Shown: positions 8,945-14,956 of the stretch, one piece after another
Layout of the letters: each line of letters starts with the position of its first letter
Numbering within the stretch: the stretch's first letter is position 1
DNA from: Qipengyuania algicida
GTDB taxonomy: Bacteria; Pseudomonadota; Alphaproteobacteria; Sphingomonadales; Sphingomonadaceae
Direction of reading: 5' to 3'
Assembly: GCF_009828025.1 (NCBI RefSeq)
Contig: NZ_WTYA01000014.1
Location: forward strand, 1 to 64,000
Length of the DNA stretch: 64,000 bases
Made by a program: the position numbers and the translations under genes
Notes under the pieces: generated by a model
The model's input: only the letters and a program-made list of their open reading frames with translations
Databases searched by the model: none
What the model was told of the DNA's origin: nothing

Positions 8945-8987
8945 TGTCGCAAAATGTATCACTTGCGCAATGGTTTGTCGCAAAATG
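8945..8987. repeat. 12-base direct repeat in a divergent promoter region
   Basis: TGTCGCAAAATG occurs exactly at 8945-8956 and again at 8976-8987, a 31-base period or about three helical turns. The pair lies between the divergent genes at 8864 (minus) and 9071 (plus). Two sites on the same face of the DNA would suit a regulator dimer or tetramer, but no regulator gene is adjacent. Confidence 0.5.
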
Positions 8988-9070
8988 GCTGGTCTGCGGT
9001 AATCTCGATCAGATTTCGCTAACTGCGAATCTTCGTGCATTCGCCAGCTTTGCATGGCATACTTACATCC

Positions 9071-9472
9071 ATGTCAGCAGAGTCCCATTCTTTCCCGATT
9101 GCCGTCACGCACGATGATATCGACTTCATGGGACACGTGAACAATGCGCGTTACCTCAACTGGGTGCAGGATGCGGTGCTGGCGCATTGGAACAAGCGCG
9201 CTCCGGCAGAGGAAATCGCGGCCAAGGCATGGGTGGCGCTCAAGCATGAGATTACCTATCGCCGTCCGGCCTTCCTCGACGATGATGTGATTGCGCACAC
9301 CGTCCTTGAAGGGTTCAAGGGCGCGCGCGCATTCTACCACACGGTGATCAGTCGCGGCGAAGAGGTGCTGGCCGAGGTGCAGTCGGCGTGGTGCTGCATC
9401 GACGCGCAGACCCTGCGGCCCGCAAGAATCGGCGAGCATCTGCGTGGGTTCTTTTTCCCGCCCGACAATTGA
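9071..9472 (+). CDS. acyl-CoA thioesterase, YbgC/FadM-like hotdog fold
   Basis: A 133-residue hotdog-fold thioesterase of the 4-hydroxybenzoyl-CoA/YbgC branch. The active-site region reads HDDIDFMGHVNNARYLNW, with the aspartate (D in DIDFMGHVNN) that is catalytic in the family. It probably hydrolyses a cytoplasmic acyl-CoA of unknown chain type. The ATG at 9071 is preferred over an in-frame GTG at 9035. crtZ follows 18 bases downstream, so the two genes are likely co-transcribed. Confidence 0.85.
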   Translation: MSAESHSFPIAVTHDDIDFMGHVNNARYLNWVQDAVLAHWNKRAPAEEIAAKAWVALKHEITYRRPAFLDDDVIAHTVLEGFKGARAFYHTVISRGEEVLAEVQSAWCCIDAQTLRPARIGEHLRGFFFPPDN

Positions 9473-9490
9473 CCTATAGCACGCGCGATC

Positions 9491-10009
9491 ATGGCCGTGC
9501 TTGTCCCGCTCTCCATCGTTCTCGTTACCATCCTGGCGATGGAGATAGTCGCTTGGGCGAGCCACAAATACATCATGCACGGCTTCGGCTGGGGCTGGCA
9601 CCGCGATCATCACGAGCCGCATGACCGGATGCTCGAAAAAAACGACCTGTACGGATTGGTCGGTGCGGCGATGAGCATTTCGATGTTCGCGCTGGGCAGC
9701 CCGCTGGTCATGGGCGGATCAGCGTGGCCGCCCGCGACATGGATCGGCCTCGGCATCCTTGGCTATGGCATCATTTACACGCTGGTGCATGACGGGCTGG
9801 TCCACCAGCGGTATTTCCGCTGGGTGCCACGCAGCGGCTATGCCAAGAGGATCGTGCAGGCGCACAAGCTTCACCACGCCACCATCGGCAAAGAAGGCGG
9901 GGTGAGCTTCGGCTTCGTCTTCGCGCGCGATCCGGCGAAGCTGAAGGTGGAACTCAAACGCCAGCGCGAGGCGGGTATCGCCGTGGTCAGGGACAGTGTC
10001 GGCGCCTGA
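9491..10009 (+). CDS. crtZ: beta-carotene 3-hydroxylase
   Basis: A 172-residue membrane di-iron hydroxylase that adds 3-hydroxyl groups to the rings of beta-carotene on the way to zeaxanthin and related xanthophylls. The histidine ligands are all visible: H25/H30 (HKYIMH), H37/H40/H41/H44 (HRDHHEPH), H100/H105 (HDGLVHQ) and H125/H128/H129 (HKLHHA). There are four hydrophobic segments between them. It lies alone, away from any other crt gene in the window, which is common in yellow- or orange-pigmented sphingomonads. About 200 bases of apparently empty sequence follow. Confidence 0.95.
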   Translation: MAVLVPLSIVLVTILAMEIVAWASHKYIMHGFGWGWHRDHHEPHDRMLEKNDLYGLVGAAMSISMFALGSPLVMGGSAWPPATWIGLGILGYGIIYTLVHDGLVHQRYFRWVPRSGYAKRIVQAHKLHHATIGKEGGVSFGFVFARDPAKLKVELKRQREAGIAVVRDSVGA

Positions 10010-10214
10010 TCGTGGAACGTCATAGCGGGTTTTGAACACTGTGACTTTCCGAGAAAATCGATTTAATTCGTGACGTTTGCGTAAAAATCGACACCGCGCG
10101 GTGTGGCCTTTGGCCTACGCGATGTGTGGCTTTCGTGGCCTTTGTGTCTCGACGATGGGAAAGAGCAGTGCTCGCAATACCCATCCTGCTACCAAGTAGG
10201 AAAGCGCCTGCACC

Positions 10215-10562
10215 CTATTCGTTGCGGGTCGCGATCCAGCCTCCGGCAATCACCAGCACGGCGATCGAGATGAAATACCATGGTTCGCCGAGCGTGAAAT
10301 ACGTCACCACAGCGCCAATCGCCATGCTGGTGATCGCCAGCGTCTTGGCTCGGCGGCTGATCGCCTTGCGCTCGCGCCAGTCGGCGATCTGCGGCCCCCA
10401 GTGTGGATGGTCGAGGATCTTGCGCTCCCATTCGGGATTGCTGCGCGCGAAGCAATAGACCGCCAGCAGCAGGAACGGCACTGTCGGCAGCAGGGGAAGC
10501 GCCGCGCCCACCGCGCCCAATGCCACGAAGAACCAGCCAGCGACGAGATAGACGCGCCGCAT
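10215..10562 (-). CDS. DUF454 (YbaN-like) inner-membrane protein
   Basis: A 115-residue DUF454 protein. The N-terminal signature is AGWFFVALGAVGAALPLLPT followed by FLLLAVYCFARSNPEWERKIL; then come a basic cytoplasmic loop (ERKAISRRAK) and a C-terminal hairpin of two more hydrophobic segments. E. coli YbaN has the same layout and no assigned function. It starts six bases after the sufE stop, so it is probably the last gene of the long psp-sufE transcription unit. Confidence 0.88.
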   Translation of the reverse strand: MRRVYLVAGWFFVALGAVGAALPLLPTVPFLLLAVYCFARSNPEWERKILDHPHWGPQIADWRERKAISRRAKTLAITSMAIGAVVTYFTLGEPWYFISIAVLVIAGGWIATRNE

Positions 10563-10568
10563 CCGCGA

Positions 10569-10988
10569 TCAGCCCGCCGCAATCCGCGCGGCGTGATCGC
10601 GGACCAGCGCGATCATATTGGGCACACCCTGCGTGCGGTTGGAGGACAGCTGGTTCGAAAGGTCGAAGGGGGCGAGCGCGCCCGCCACGTCCATTGCCGC
10701 CACCTCGTCTGCCGGACGGTCCTGAACTGCGGAAATCACAAGAGCGACGATGCCTTTCGTGATCGCGGCATTGCTGTCGGCCAGAAAGTGCAGTTTGTCC
10801 TCGTCGCCGGTGGGATAGACCCACACCTGCGCGGAACAGCCGCGCACGAGCGTGGCATCGGTCTTGAGCGCAGCGGGCATGGGTTCTAGATCACGACCGA
10901 GTTCGATCAGCAGGCGATAGCGATCGTCGGCTTCCAGAAATTCATATTCTTCGAGGATATCGTCGAGGCTGCGCATGGGCGCGTCCAT
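10569..10988 (-). CDS. sufE: SufE family cysteine desulfurase activator
   Basis: A 139-residue SufE-like protein. The sulfur-accepting cysteine is C51 in RGCSAQVWVYP. SufE takes persulfide sulfur from the cysteine desulfurase SufS and stimulates it for Fe-S cluster assembly in the cytoplasm. I use the ATG at 10988 (MDAPMRSLDD); an ATG four codons later would also work. It begins 35 bases after the 59-codon membrane gene at the end of the Psp array. No suf operon is nearby, so this copy is isolated from its pathway. Confidence 0.9.
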   Translation of the reverse strand: MDAPMRSLDDILEEYEFLEADDRYRLLIELGRDLEPMPAALKTDATLVRGCSAQVWVYPTGDEDKLHFLADSNAAITKGIVALVISAVQDRPADEVAAMDVAGALAPFDLSNQLSSNRTQGVPNMIALVRDHAARIAAG

Positions 10989-11023
10989 GGCATTGGAGCG
11001 CGGATGCGTCCAGCGCTTGCGGG

Positions 11024-11203
11024 TTACAAAGTGCCGATTCCTCCGGGGCGGGTGAGCGCGTAATAGATCACATATATCCAGCTCAGGAACCCATGGATCG
11101 TCGCCCAGACGATCGATTTGTGCAGGCTCCAGCTGATCGCGACTGCCAGAGCGCTGCCAAGGCCGATGCCTGCGCGGGTGGCGTCGCCCCGTGCGCTGCT
11201 CAA
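11024..11203 (-). CDS. 59-residue membrane protein ending the Psp array
   Basis: A short frame with a TTG start at 11203 that overlaps the stop of the preceding gene by four bases (TTGA), a coupled arrangement like the ATGA overlaps upstream. It encodes a hydrophobic protein: MSSARGDATRAGIGLGSALA then SWSLHKSIVWATIHGFLSW and a YVIYYALTRPGG tail. There are two probable membrane segments, and no coiled coil. It is easily missed because of the TTG start and short length. I do not recognise a family with a known role. Confidence 0.65.
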   Translation of the reverse strand: MSSARGDATRAGIGLGSALAVAISWSLHKSIVWATIHGFLSWIYVIYYALTRPGGIGTL

Positions 11204-11433
11204 AGGTCAACCCCGCTGGCGATTGCCTCAAGCTTGCGGATGCGTTCCTTGAGATCGGACATCTCGATCCGCGCCGCGCCGAGCGCAGTCGAAGGGTCGC
11301 GGTCCTGCGCGCTGATATCCAGCTCCTTCTGCTTCAGCGCGAGCCAGCTGTGCCAAGCCCTCAGCAGGGCGGTGACCACCAGGCCAAGCCCGATCAGGGC
11401 GGTGGCTGCAATGACAATGGTCGGTTCCAACAT
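11200..11433 (-). CDS. PspB-like membrane coiled-coil protein (copy 6)
   Basis: A 77-residue protein with an N-terminal membrane segment (IVIAATALIGLGLVVTALL), a tryptophan-containing junction, and a charged helix ending MSDLKERIRKLEAIASGVDL. The last part aligns with the RVRVLERIVTD motif of the neighbouring copies but stops just after it, so the C-terminal EIEALR block is missing. It is the most divergent and shortest of the series and closest in size to classic PspB (about 75 residues). A gap of 33 bases separates it from copy 5. Confidence 0.7.
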   Translation of the reverse strand: MLEPTIVIAATALIGLGLVVTALLRAWHSWLALKQKELDISAQDRDPSTALGAARIEMSDLKERIRKLEAIASGVDL

Positions 11434-11466
11434 GATGACGTTCGATCCTTCCTGCTACCTGTCCGA

Positions 11467-11754
11467 TCAATTATCCTGCTTTTTCCGCAGGGCTTCTATT
11501 TCCTCGCTGATCCGCCGGGTTTCGCGCGCATCGAGCGAATTGCCATCGGTGGCGATGCGCTCGAGCACCTTGATCCGCTCACGCAGATCCTCGATCTCGC
11601 GTTCGAGCGAAGCGTCATGAGCGCGTGTTTCGAAATCCGCCGAATCCTGCCGGTAATCGTCGCGGTAATCCCGATGGGCGAGGCGTCGCTCGCGCATCAC
11701 TCGCGAGATGGCGACGACCGCGACAATAATGACAATGGCCGTCCACATGCTCAT
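11467..11754 (-). CDS. PspB-like membrane coiled-coil protein (copy 5)
   Basis: A 95-residue protein: short hydrophobic N-terminus (WTAIVIIVAVVAISRVM), then a very charged Arg/Asp stretch (RRLAHRDYRDDYRQDSADFE) and a coiled coil LEREIEDLRERIKVLERIAT, ending in EEIEALRKKQDN. The VLERIAT and EIEALR blocks match copies 1-4, but a six- to eight-residue insertion separates them. Its ATG overlaps the stop of copy 4 by four bases, so the two are translationally coupled. Confidence 0.75.
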   Translation of the reverse strand: MSMWTAIVIIVAVVAISRVMRERRLAHRDYRDDYRQDSADFETRAHDASLEREIEDLRERIKVLERIATDGNSLDARETRRISEEIEALRKKQDN

Positions 11755-12044
11755 CGGGCAGTTTCCTCCAGCAAATCGGCCTTGCGCAAATCCTCGATCT
11801 GCGCGGCCAGATCGGCGCCGCGATCGGTCGCCAGCCGTTCGAGCACCCGCATCCGCTGTTCCAGTCGTTCGACATGAGCGGCGTATTGGGCGGCCTTCTC
11901 GGCGGTGCTGTCGGCAAGCAGGCCGGCAGTATGCTCCTTGTAGCGCAGCCAGCGATTGAACATCGAGCTGCCGACGCCAACCACTACCGGGATGACGATC
12001 ACCAAGAATATGATCACGAGTACGAAATCAGCGTCCGAGCCCAT
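11751..12044 (-). CDS. PspB-like membrane coiled-coil protein (copy 4)
   Basis: A 97-residue protein with a strongly hydrophobic N-terminal segment (FVLVIIFLVIVIPVVVGVG), a short basic linker (RWLRYKEHTAG), then STAEKAAQYAAHVERLEQRM and RVLERLATDRGADLAAQIED. The AEKAAQYA block is shared with copies 1 and 2, so these three form a closer subgroup. Translation starts one base before the end of copy 3 (TGATG). Confidence 0.8.
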   Translation of the reverse strand: MGSDADFVLVIIFLVIVIPVVVGVGSSMFNRWLRYKEHTAGLLADSTAEKAAQYAAHVERLEQRMRVLERLATDRGADLAAQIEDLRKADLLEETAR

Positions 12045-12385
12045 CAGTTGGCATCCTTCTTGGTATCGCGCAGGCGGTCGATTTCATGCGTTAGCTGGTA
12101 ACCGCTGTCGGTGACGATGCGCTCAACATTGGCGAGGCGGTCCTTCATCGATCCGAGTTCGGCGCGCAGTTGGGCGTTCTCCTGCGTCAGCAGTTTCAAT
12201 CGTTCGGCGTTCTGTCCGTCGGAAGCGGGGCGCAGGGACTGGCCCCACATCCCTTCGAGCGGATAGCCGTGCTTGATCCGCAGGCGCGTGGTGTGGATCC
12301 AGCCCGCGATCCCCGCAGCGCCGAGACCCAGCCCAGCAAAGATAATCCACGGCAGGATCGGGATGATAACGTTGGCGGCGTCCAT
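12044..12385 (-). CDS. PspB-like membrane coiled-coil protein (copy 3)
   Basis: A 113-residue protein, the longest of the series. The N-terminus has a hydrophobic stretch (PWIIFAGLGLGAAGIAGWI), then a region not seen in the other copies (HGYPLEGMWGQSLRPASDGQ), and a helix LTQENAQLRAELGSMKDRL followed by ANVERIVTDSGYQLTHEIDR. It therefore keeps the common C-terminal motif but has a different middle. Its ATG shares one base with the stop of copy 2 (TAATG). Confidence 0.8.
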   Translation of the reverse strand: MDAANVIIPILPWIIFAGLGLGAAGIAGWIHTTRLRIKHGYPLEGMWGQSLRPASDGQNAERLKLLTQENAQLRAELGSMKDRLANVERIVTDSGYQLTHEIDRLRDTKKDAN

Positions 12386-12693
12386 TATGCTTTCTCCTTC
12401 CGCTGTACATTCAGCTGCACCCCGCTGGATTCTTCCACCTTTTGCTGGTCGCGCAGCGCCTCGATCTGGGTGGCGATGTCGTAGCCACGATCGGTGACGA
12501 TGCGTTCCAGCACGCGGACCCGGTCTTCCAGTTCCTTGACCTGGCTGGCGTATTGCGCGGCACGTTCGGCGGTATGTTGAGCGGTCGTGTGGACCTGCAT
12601 TTCGGCGATCTTGGTCTTGTGCTTGGTCCACAGCGCGACCATCGGAATGCCGCAGCCGAAGATGATTGCCACGATCGGGATGAGTTCACCCAT
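12385..12693 (-). CDS. PspB-like membrane coiled-coil protein (copy 2)
   Basis: A 102-residue protein: hydrophobic N-terminus (LIPIVAIIFGCGIPMVALW), a basic turn THKTK-like junction (TKHKTKIAEMQ), then TAERAAQYASQVKELEDRV and RVLERIVTDRGYDIATQIEA. The C-terminal 24 residues are almost identical to copy 1, which indicates recent tandem duplication or strong constraint. A cysteine sits in the membrane segment. Thirty bases separate it from copy 1. Confidence 0.82.
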   Translation of the reverse strand: MGELIPIVAIIFGCGIPMVALWTKHKTKIAEMQVHTTAQHTAERAAQYASQVKELEDRVRVLERIVTDRGYDIATQIEALRDQQKVEESSGVQLNVQRKEKA

Positions 12694-12723
12694 AGCTTGT
12701 TATCCCCTTGTTTGTGTCGGCTG

Positions 12724-13017
12724 TCAGTCGCGCAAACGTGCGTTGCCGCGGTCGTTCTCGATCCGCTGCTGGTCGCGCAGCGCCTCGATCTGTGTCGCGA
12801 CATTATATCCGCGATCGGTGACGATGCGTTCGAGCACCCGCACGCGTGCCTCCAGTTCGGCGGACTGGTTGGCATAGAGCGCCGCCTTCTCCGCCGCGGC
12901 CTGACTGGCCGAATCCATCTTGCGCGATTCCAGCCGGTTGCGCTGCTTGATCCAGATGATGCCGAGCACGAAAGCGAAGGGCAGCATGTGCTGAGCGAAG
13001 TTGAAGAACTGATCCAT
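12724..13017 (-). CDS. PspB-like membrane coiled-coil protein (copy 1)
   Basis: A 97-residue protein following pspC by 35 bases. It starts MDQFFNFAQHMLPFAFVLGI with one membrane segment, continues IWIKQRNRLESRKM, then AAAEKAALYANQSAELEARV and RVLERIVTDRGYNVATQIEA. The layout is the PspB layout (membrane anchor plus cytoplasmic coiled coil), but the helix is about 20 residues longer. PspB proteins help PspC and PspA sense membrane stress; whether this paralogue does so is inference from position and shape. Confidence 0.82.
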   Translation of the reverse strand: MDQFFNFAQHMLPFAFVLGIIWIKQRNRLESRKMDSASQAAAEKAALYANQSAELEARVRVLERIVTDRGYNVATQIEALRDQQRIENDRGNARLRD

Positions 13018-13052
13018 GATCCGGAGTATCCTTAAGACGGCTTGTTGAGTGA

Positions 13053-13427
13053 TCAGCGCAGTCGTTCGATCTCGGCGTTGAGGCGCGGGTTGCTGCTCAC
13101 GTAGAAGGTCTCGACTTCCGCCAGGCGGCGATCGATGTCCTTCATTTTCGAGCGGATCTCGCGCGCGGTGCGCTGAGGGCTCTGTCGCACGCGCTGCCAG
13201 TATTTGTTTTCCTCGTGATCCGAATAGAGATGCGGCGGCTTCTTGCTGAGCAGGATACCGGCGAGGAAATAGGCGGGCAGGGCAACGCCGGTCGAAAAGA
13301 CGAGGGCGATGAAAGCGAGCCTGATCCACAGGGCGTCTACCCCGGTGTAATCGGCTATGCCCGAGCACACTCCCATCAGCTTGGCGTTCTGCTTGTCGCG
13401 ATATAGTGTCGTGCGGGGGGTGTTCAC
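13053..13427 (-). CDS. pspC: phage-shock protein C
   Basis: A 124-residue PspC. The PspC domain covers about residues 5-62: LYRDKQNAKLMGVCSGIADY, the VDALWIRLAFIA segment, then a second hydrophobic stretch VALPAYFLAGILLSKKP. In the family it is an inner-membrane sensor that binds PspB and, on stress, releases PspF from PspA. The C-terminal tail is unusual: it ends RRLAEVETFYVSSNPRLNAE and IERLR, which resembles the coiled-coil motif of the PspB-like proteins next door. Its start overlaps the pspB stop by four bases. Confidence 0.93.
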   Translation of the reverse strand: MNTPRTTLYRDKQNAKLMGVCSGIADYTGVDALWIRLAFIALVFSTGVALPAYFLAGILLSKKPPHLYSDHEENKYWQRVRQSPQRTAREIRSKMKDIDRRLAEVETFYVSSNPRLNAEIERLR

Positions 13428-13720
13428 CGGCTTGCTCCCTTCTTTTCGGCAATGAGTTGTTCGAGTTCGCGCAGCTGCTGATTGTCGCTCTCGCTATCCG
13501 CAATCAGGCGGGCAGGGCGGAAATCCGGGTTGTCGCTGGCGACCAGTCTTTCGACCGTGTCCATCCGCGCGTCGAGGCGCTTGGCCAGGTTGTAGAGTTC
13601 CTCGAGCAGGACCTCGTCGTCGCTAGTGATGGTCGCGGAGGTCTTCCACTTGGTCACATAGTGCAGGATGATCCATGGCAAAGCGACAAACAGGACCAGC
13701 AGTATCGGTACGGCTTCCAT
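13424..13720 (-). CDS. pspB: phage-shock protein B
   Basis: A 98-residue PspB: an N-terminal membrane segment (MEAVPILLVLFVALPWIILH), the YVTKWKTS junction, and a coiled coil LLEELYNLAKRLDARMDTVE followed by RLVASDNPDFRP, which matches the ALESILDAEHPNWR ending of E. coli PspB. A further 30 residues of charged helix follow, making it longer than the E. coli protein (74 residues). It starts four bases after pspA and overlaps pspC, giving the conserved pspABC order. Confidence 0.92.
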   Translation of the reverse strand: MEAVPILLVLFVALPWIILHYVTKWKTSATITSDDEVLLEELYNLAKRLDARMDTVERLVASDNPDFRPARLIADSESDNQQLRELEQLIAEKKGASR

Positions 13721-13724
13721 CGAA

Positions 13725-14432
13725 TTATTCCCCCTTCTTGGCGGCGCTGTCGTCCGCTGACTCATTCAGCCCGAGCGCGCGCTTCATCTGTTCCAGTTCA
13801 TCGTCGACCGCATCGGTGCCTTCCAGCGCGGCGATCTCGTCGGCGAGCGAGAGCTTGTCTGCCTCGCTCGACAGCTTGAGCGCGTCGGCGCGGCCCTCGG
13901 CGTAATCGACTCGGCGTTCGAGCTGGTCGAAGCGGCTCAGTGCCTCGTCGACCCGTTCGTTGGTCATCAGGCTGCGCAGCTTCACGCGGTTCTCCGCGCT
14001 TTCGAGACGCGCGGCGATGGCGGTCTGGCGGCTGCGGGCCTCGCGCAGGCGATGCTGCAACTTGGCGATATCCTGCTCATAGGCGCGCAGCGCATCGTCG
14101 AGCACTGCGATCTCCTGCTTGAGCTGTTCGGACATGTCGCCCGCCTTCTTCTTCTCGACCAGTGCGGCGCGGGCGAGATCCTCGCGGTCCTTGCTCAGCG
14201 CCAGCTGCGCCTTTTCGGCCCAGTCGGCCTGCAGCTTGTCGAGTTTGACGGTGTGGCGGTGCATTTCCTTCTGGTCGGCGATGGTCCGCGCGGCACTGGC
14301 GCGAACCTCGACCAGCGTTTCCTCCATTTCGAGGATGATCATGCGGATCATCTTCTGCGGGTCGTCTGCCTTATCCAGCATATCGTTGAAATTGGCCGCG
14401 ATGATGTCGCGGGTTCGGCTGAAAATACCCAT
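13725..14432 (-). CDS. pspA: phage-shock protein A (PspA/IM30 family)
   Basis: A 235-residue all-helical ESCRT-III-like membrane-stabilising protein. The N-terminal amphipathic helix is canonical (MGIFSRTRDIIAANFNDMLD), followed by DDPQKMIRMIILEMEETLVE, as in E. coli PspA. In the family it binds stressed inner membrane and, when unstressed, inhibits PspF. The ATG at 14432 is the usual start, with GGAG nine bases upstream. The same frame, however, stays open for a further 75 codons upstream to a GTG coupled to the preceding gene, so a longer form is possible. Confidence 0.93.
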   Translation of the reverse strand: MGIFSRTRDIIAANFNDMLDKADDPQKMIRMIILEMEETLVEVRASAARTIADQKEMHRHTVKLDKLQADWAEKAQLALSKDREDLARAALVEKKKAGDMSEQLKQEIAVLDDALRAYEQDIAKLQHRLREARSRQTAIAARLESAENRVKLRSLMTNERVDEALSRFDQLERRVDYAEGRADALKLSSEADKLSLADEIAALEGTDAVDDELEQMKRALGLNESADDSAAKKGE

Positions 14433-14657
14433 CAATGGTGCTCCGCTGGAAAAAAACTCTTGGGCCTTGTCTACCACATCGCGTGTAGGAGTGGGGGACC
14501 GGCGCAGGCGCTCGACCTCCTCCTCGATCCGCGACAGGCGGCGCCCCTCTCCCGGTCGGGCCGAAGCCCCGCCTGCGCCGGCATTGCTGTCGCGCGGGGG
14601 ACTGTCGGGGGAGCGGGGCTCCGGCCCTAGGGGATCGTGGTCGGATGGCTTGTTCAC
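14433..14657 (-). other. in-frame coding-like extension upstream of PspA
   Basis: From GTG 14657, which overlaps the stop of the 51-codon gene by four bases (GTGA), a stop-free frame runs straight into pspA. It would add 75 residues: a Pro/Ser/Asp-rich stretch (NKPSDHDPLGPEPRSPDSPP), a Gly/Ala segment, and a charged helix RRLSRIEEEVERLRR. Most codons in the first two-thirds end in G or C, as real genes do here. It could be an N-terminal extension of PspA, or a vestigial separate frame; sequence alone does not decide. Confidence 0.45.
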
Positions 14658-14809
14658 GCCAGAATGGCCTGCGTGGTCGTGCTCACCATCATCGGTGAAG
14701 CGGCAACCGGGGTGATCTGCGTGCTCAGCACGACGAACGCAGCCATCGCGGTGATGCTGGCAAGCGCCGCCTGGCCAAGCCGGGTGCGAAAGAAGCGACG
14801 GTCGTACAT
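14654..14809 (-). CDS. 51-residue membrane peptide leading the psp operon
   Basis: The first frame after the sigma-54 promoter: MYDRRFFRTRLGQAALASIT then AMAAFVVLSTQ and a short polar tail. A GGAGA ribosome site lies seven bases before the ATG at 14809. A basic, aromatic N-terminus followed by one hydrophobic segment suggests an inner-membrane or secreted peptide. Similar short proteins beside psp genes are, as I recall, common in sphingomonads, but no function is known. It overlaps the GTG of the PspA extension by four bases. Confidence 0.7.
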   Translation of the reverse strand: MYDRRFFRTRLGQAALASITAMAAFVVLSTQITPVAASPMMVSTTTQAILA

Positions 14810-14841
14810 TTTGGTTCTCCAAAAACTGTTGTTCATGGGAT

Positions 14842-14857
14842 TGCAAGCTGCGTGCCA
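14842..14857 (-). promoter_or_regulatory. sigma-54 (-24/-12) promoter of the psp operon
   Basis: On the minus strand this reads TGGCACGCAGCTTGCA: a perfect TGGCAC, five bases, then TTGC. It lies about 33 bases upstream of the 51-codon gene and points at the pspABC array. A divergent pspF gene supplies the required activator. The sequence TTTAGTGCAA (minus strand, 14948-14939), close to the pspF start, could be part of a PspF upstream site, but that is a guess. Confidence 0.9.
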
Positions 14858-14956
14858 AACCGTTTTCGACTTGGATTTCCGCCACTTTTTCAGTGCCGAT
14901 GCACCCGAAACACGAAATTCTTGCCAAGATATGGTGGTTTGCACTAAATCTTGGGC

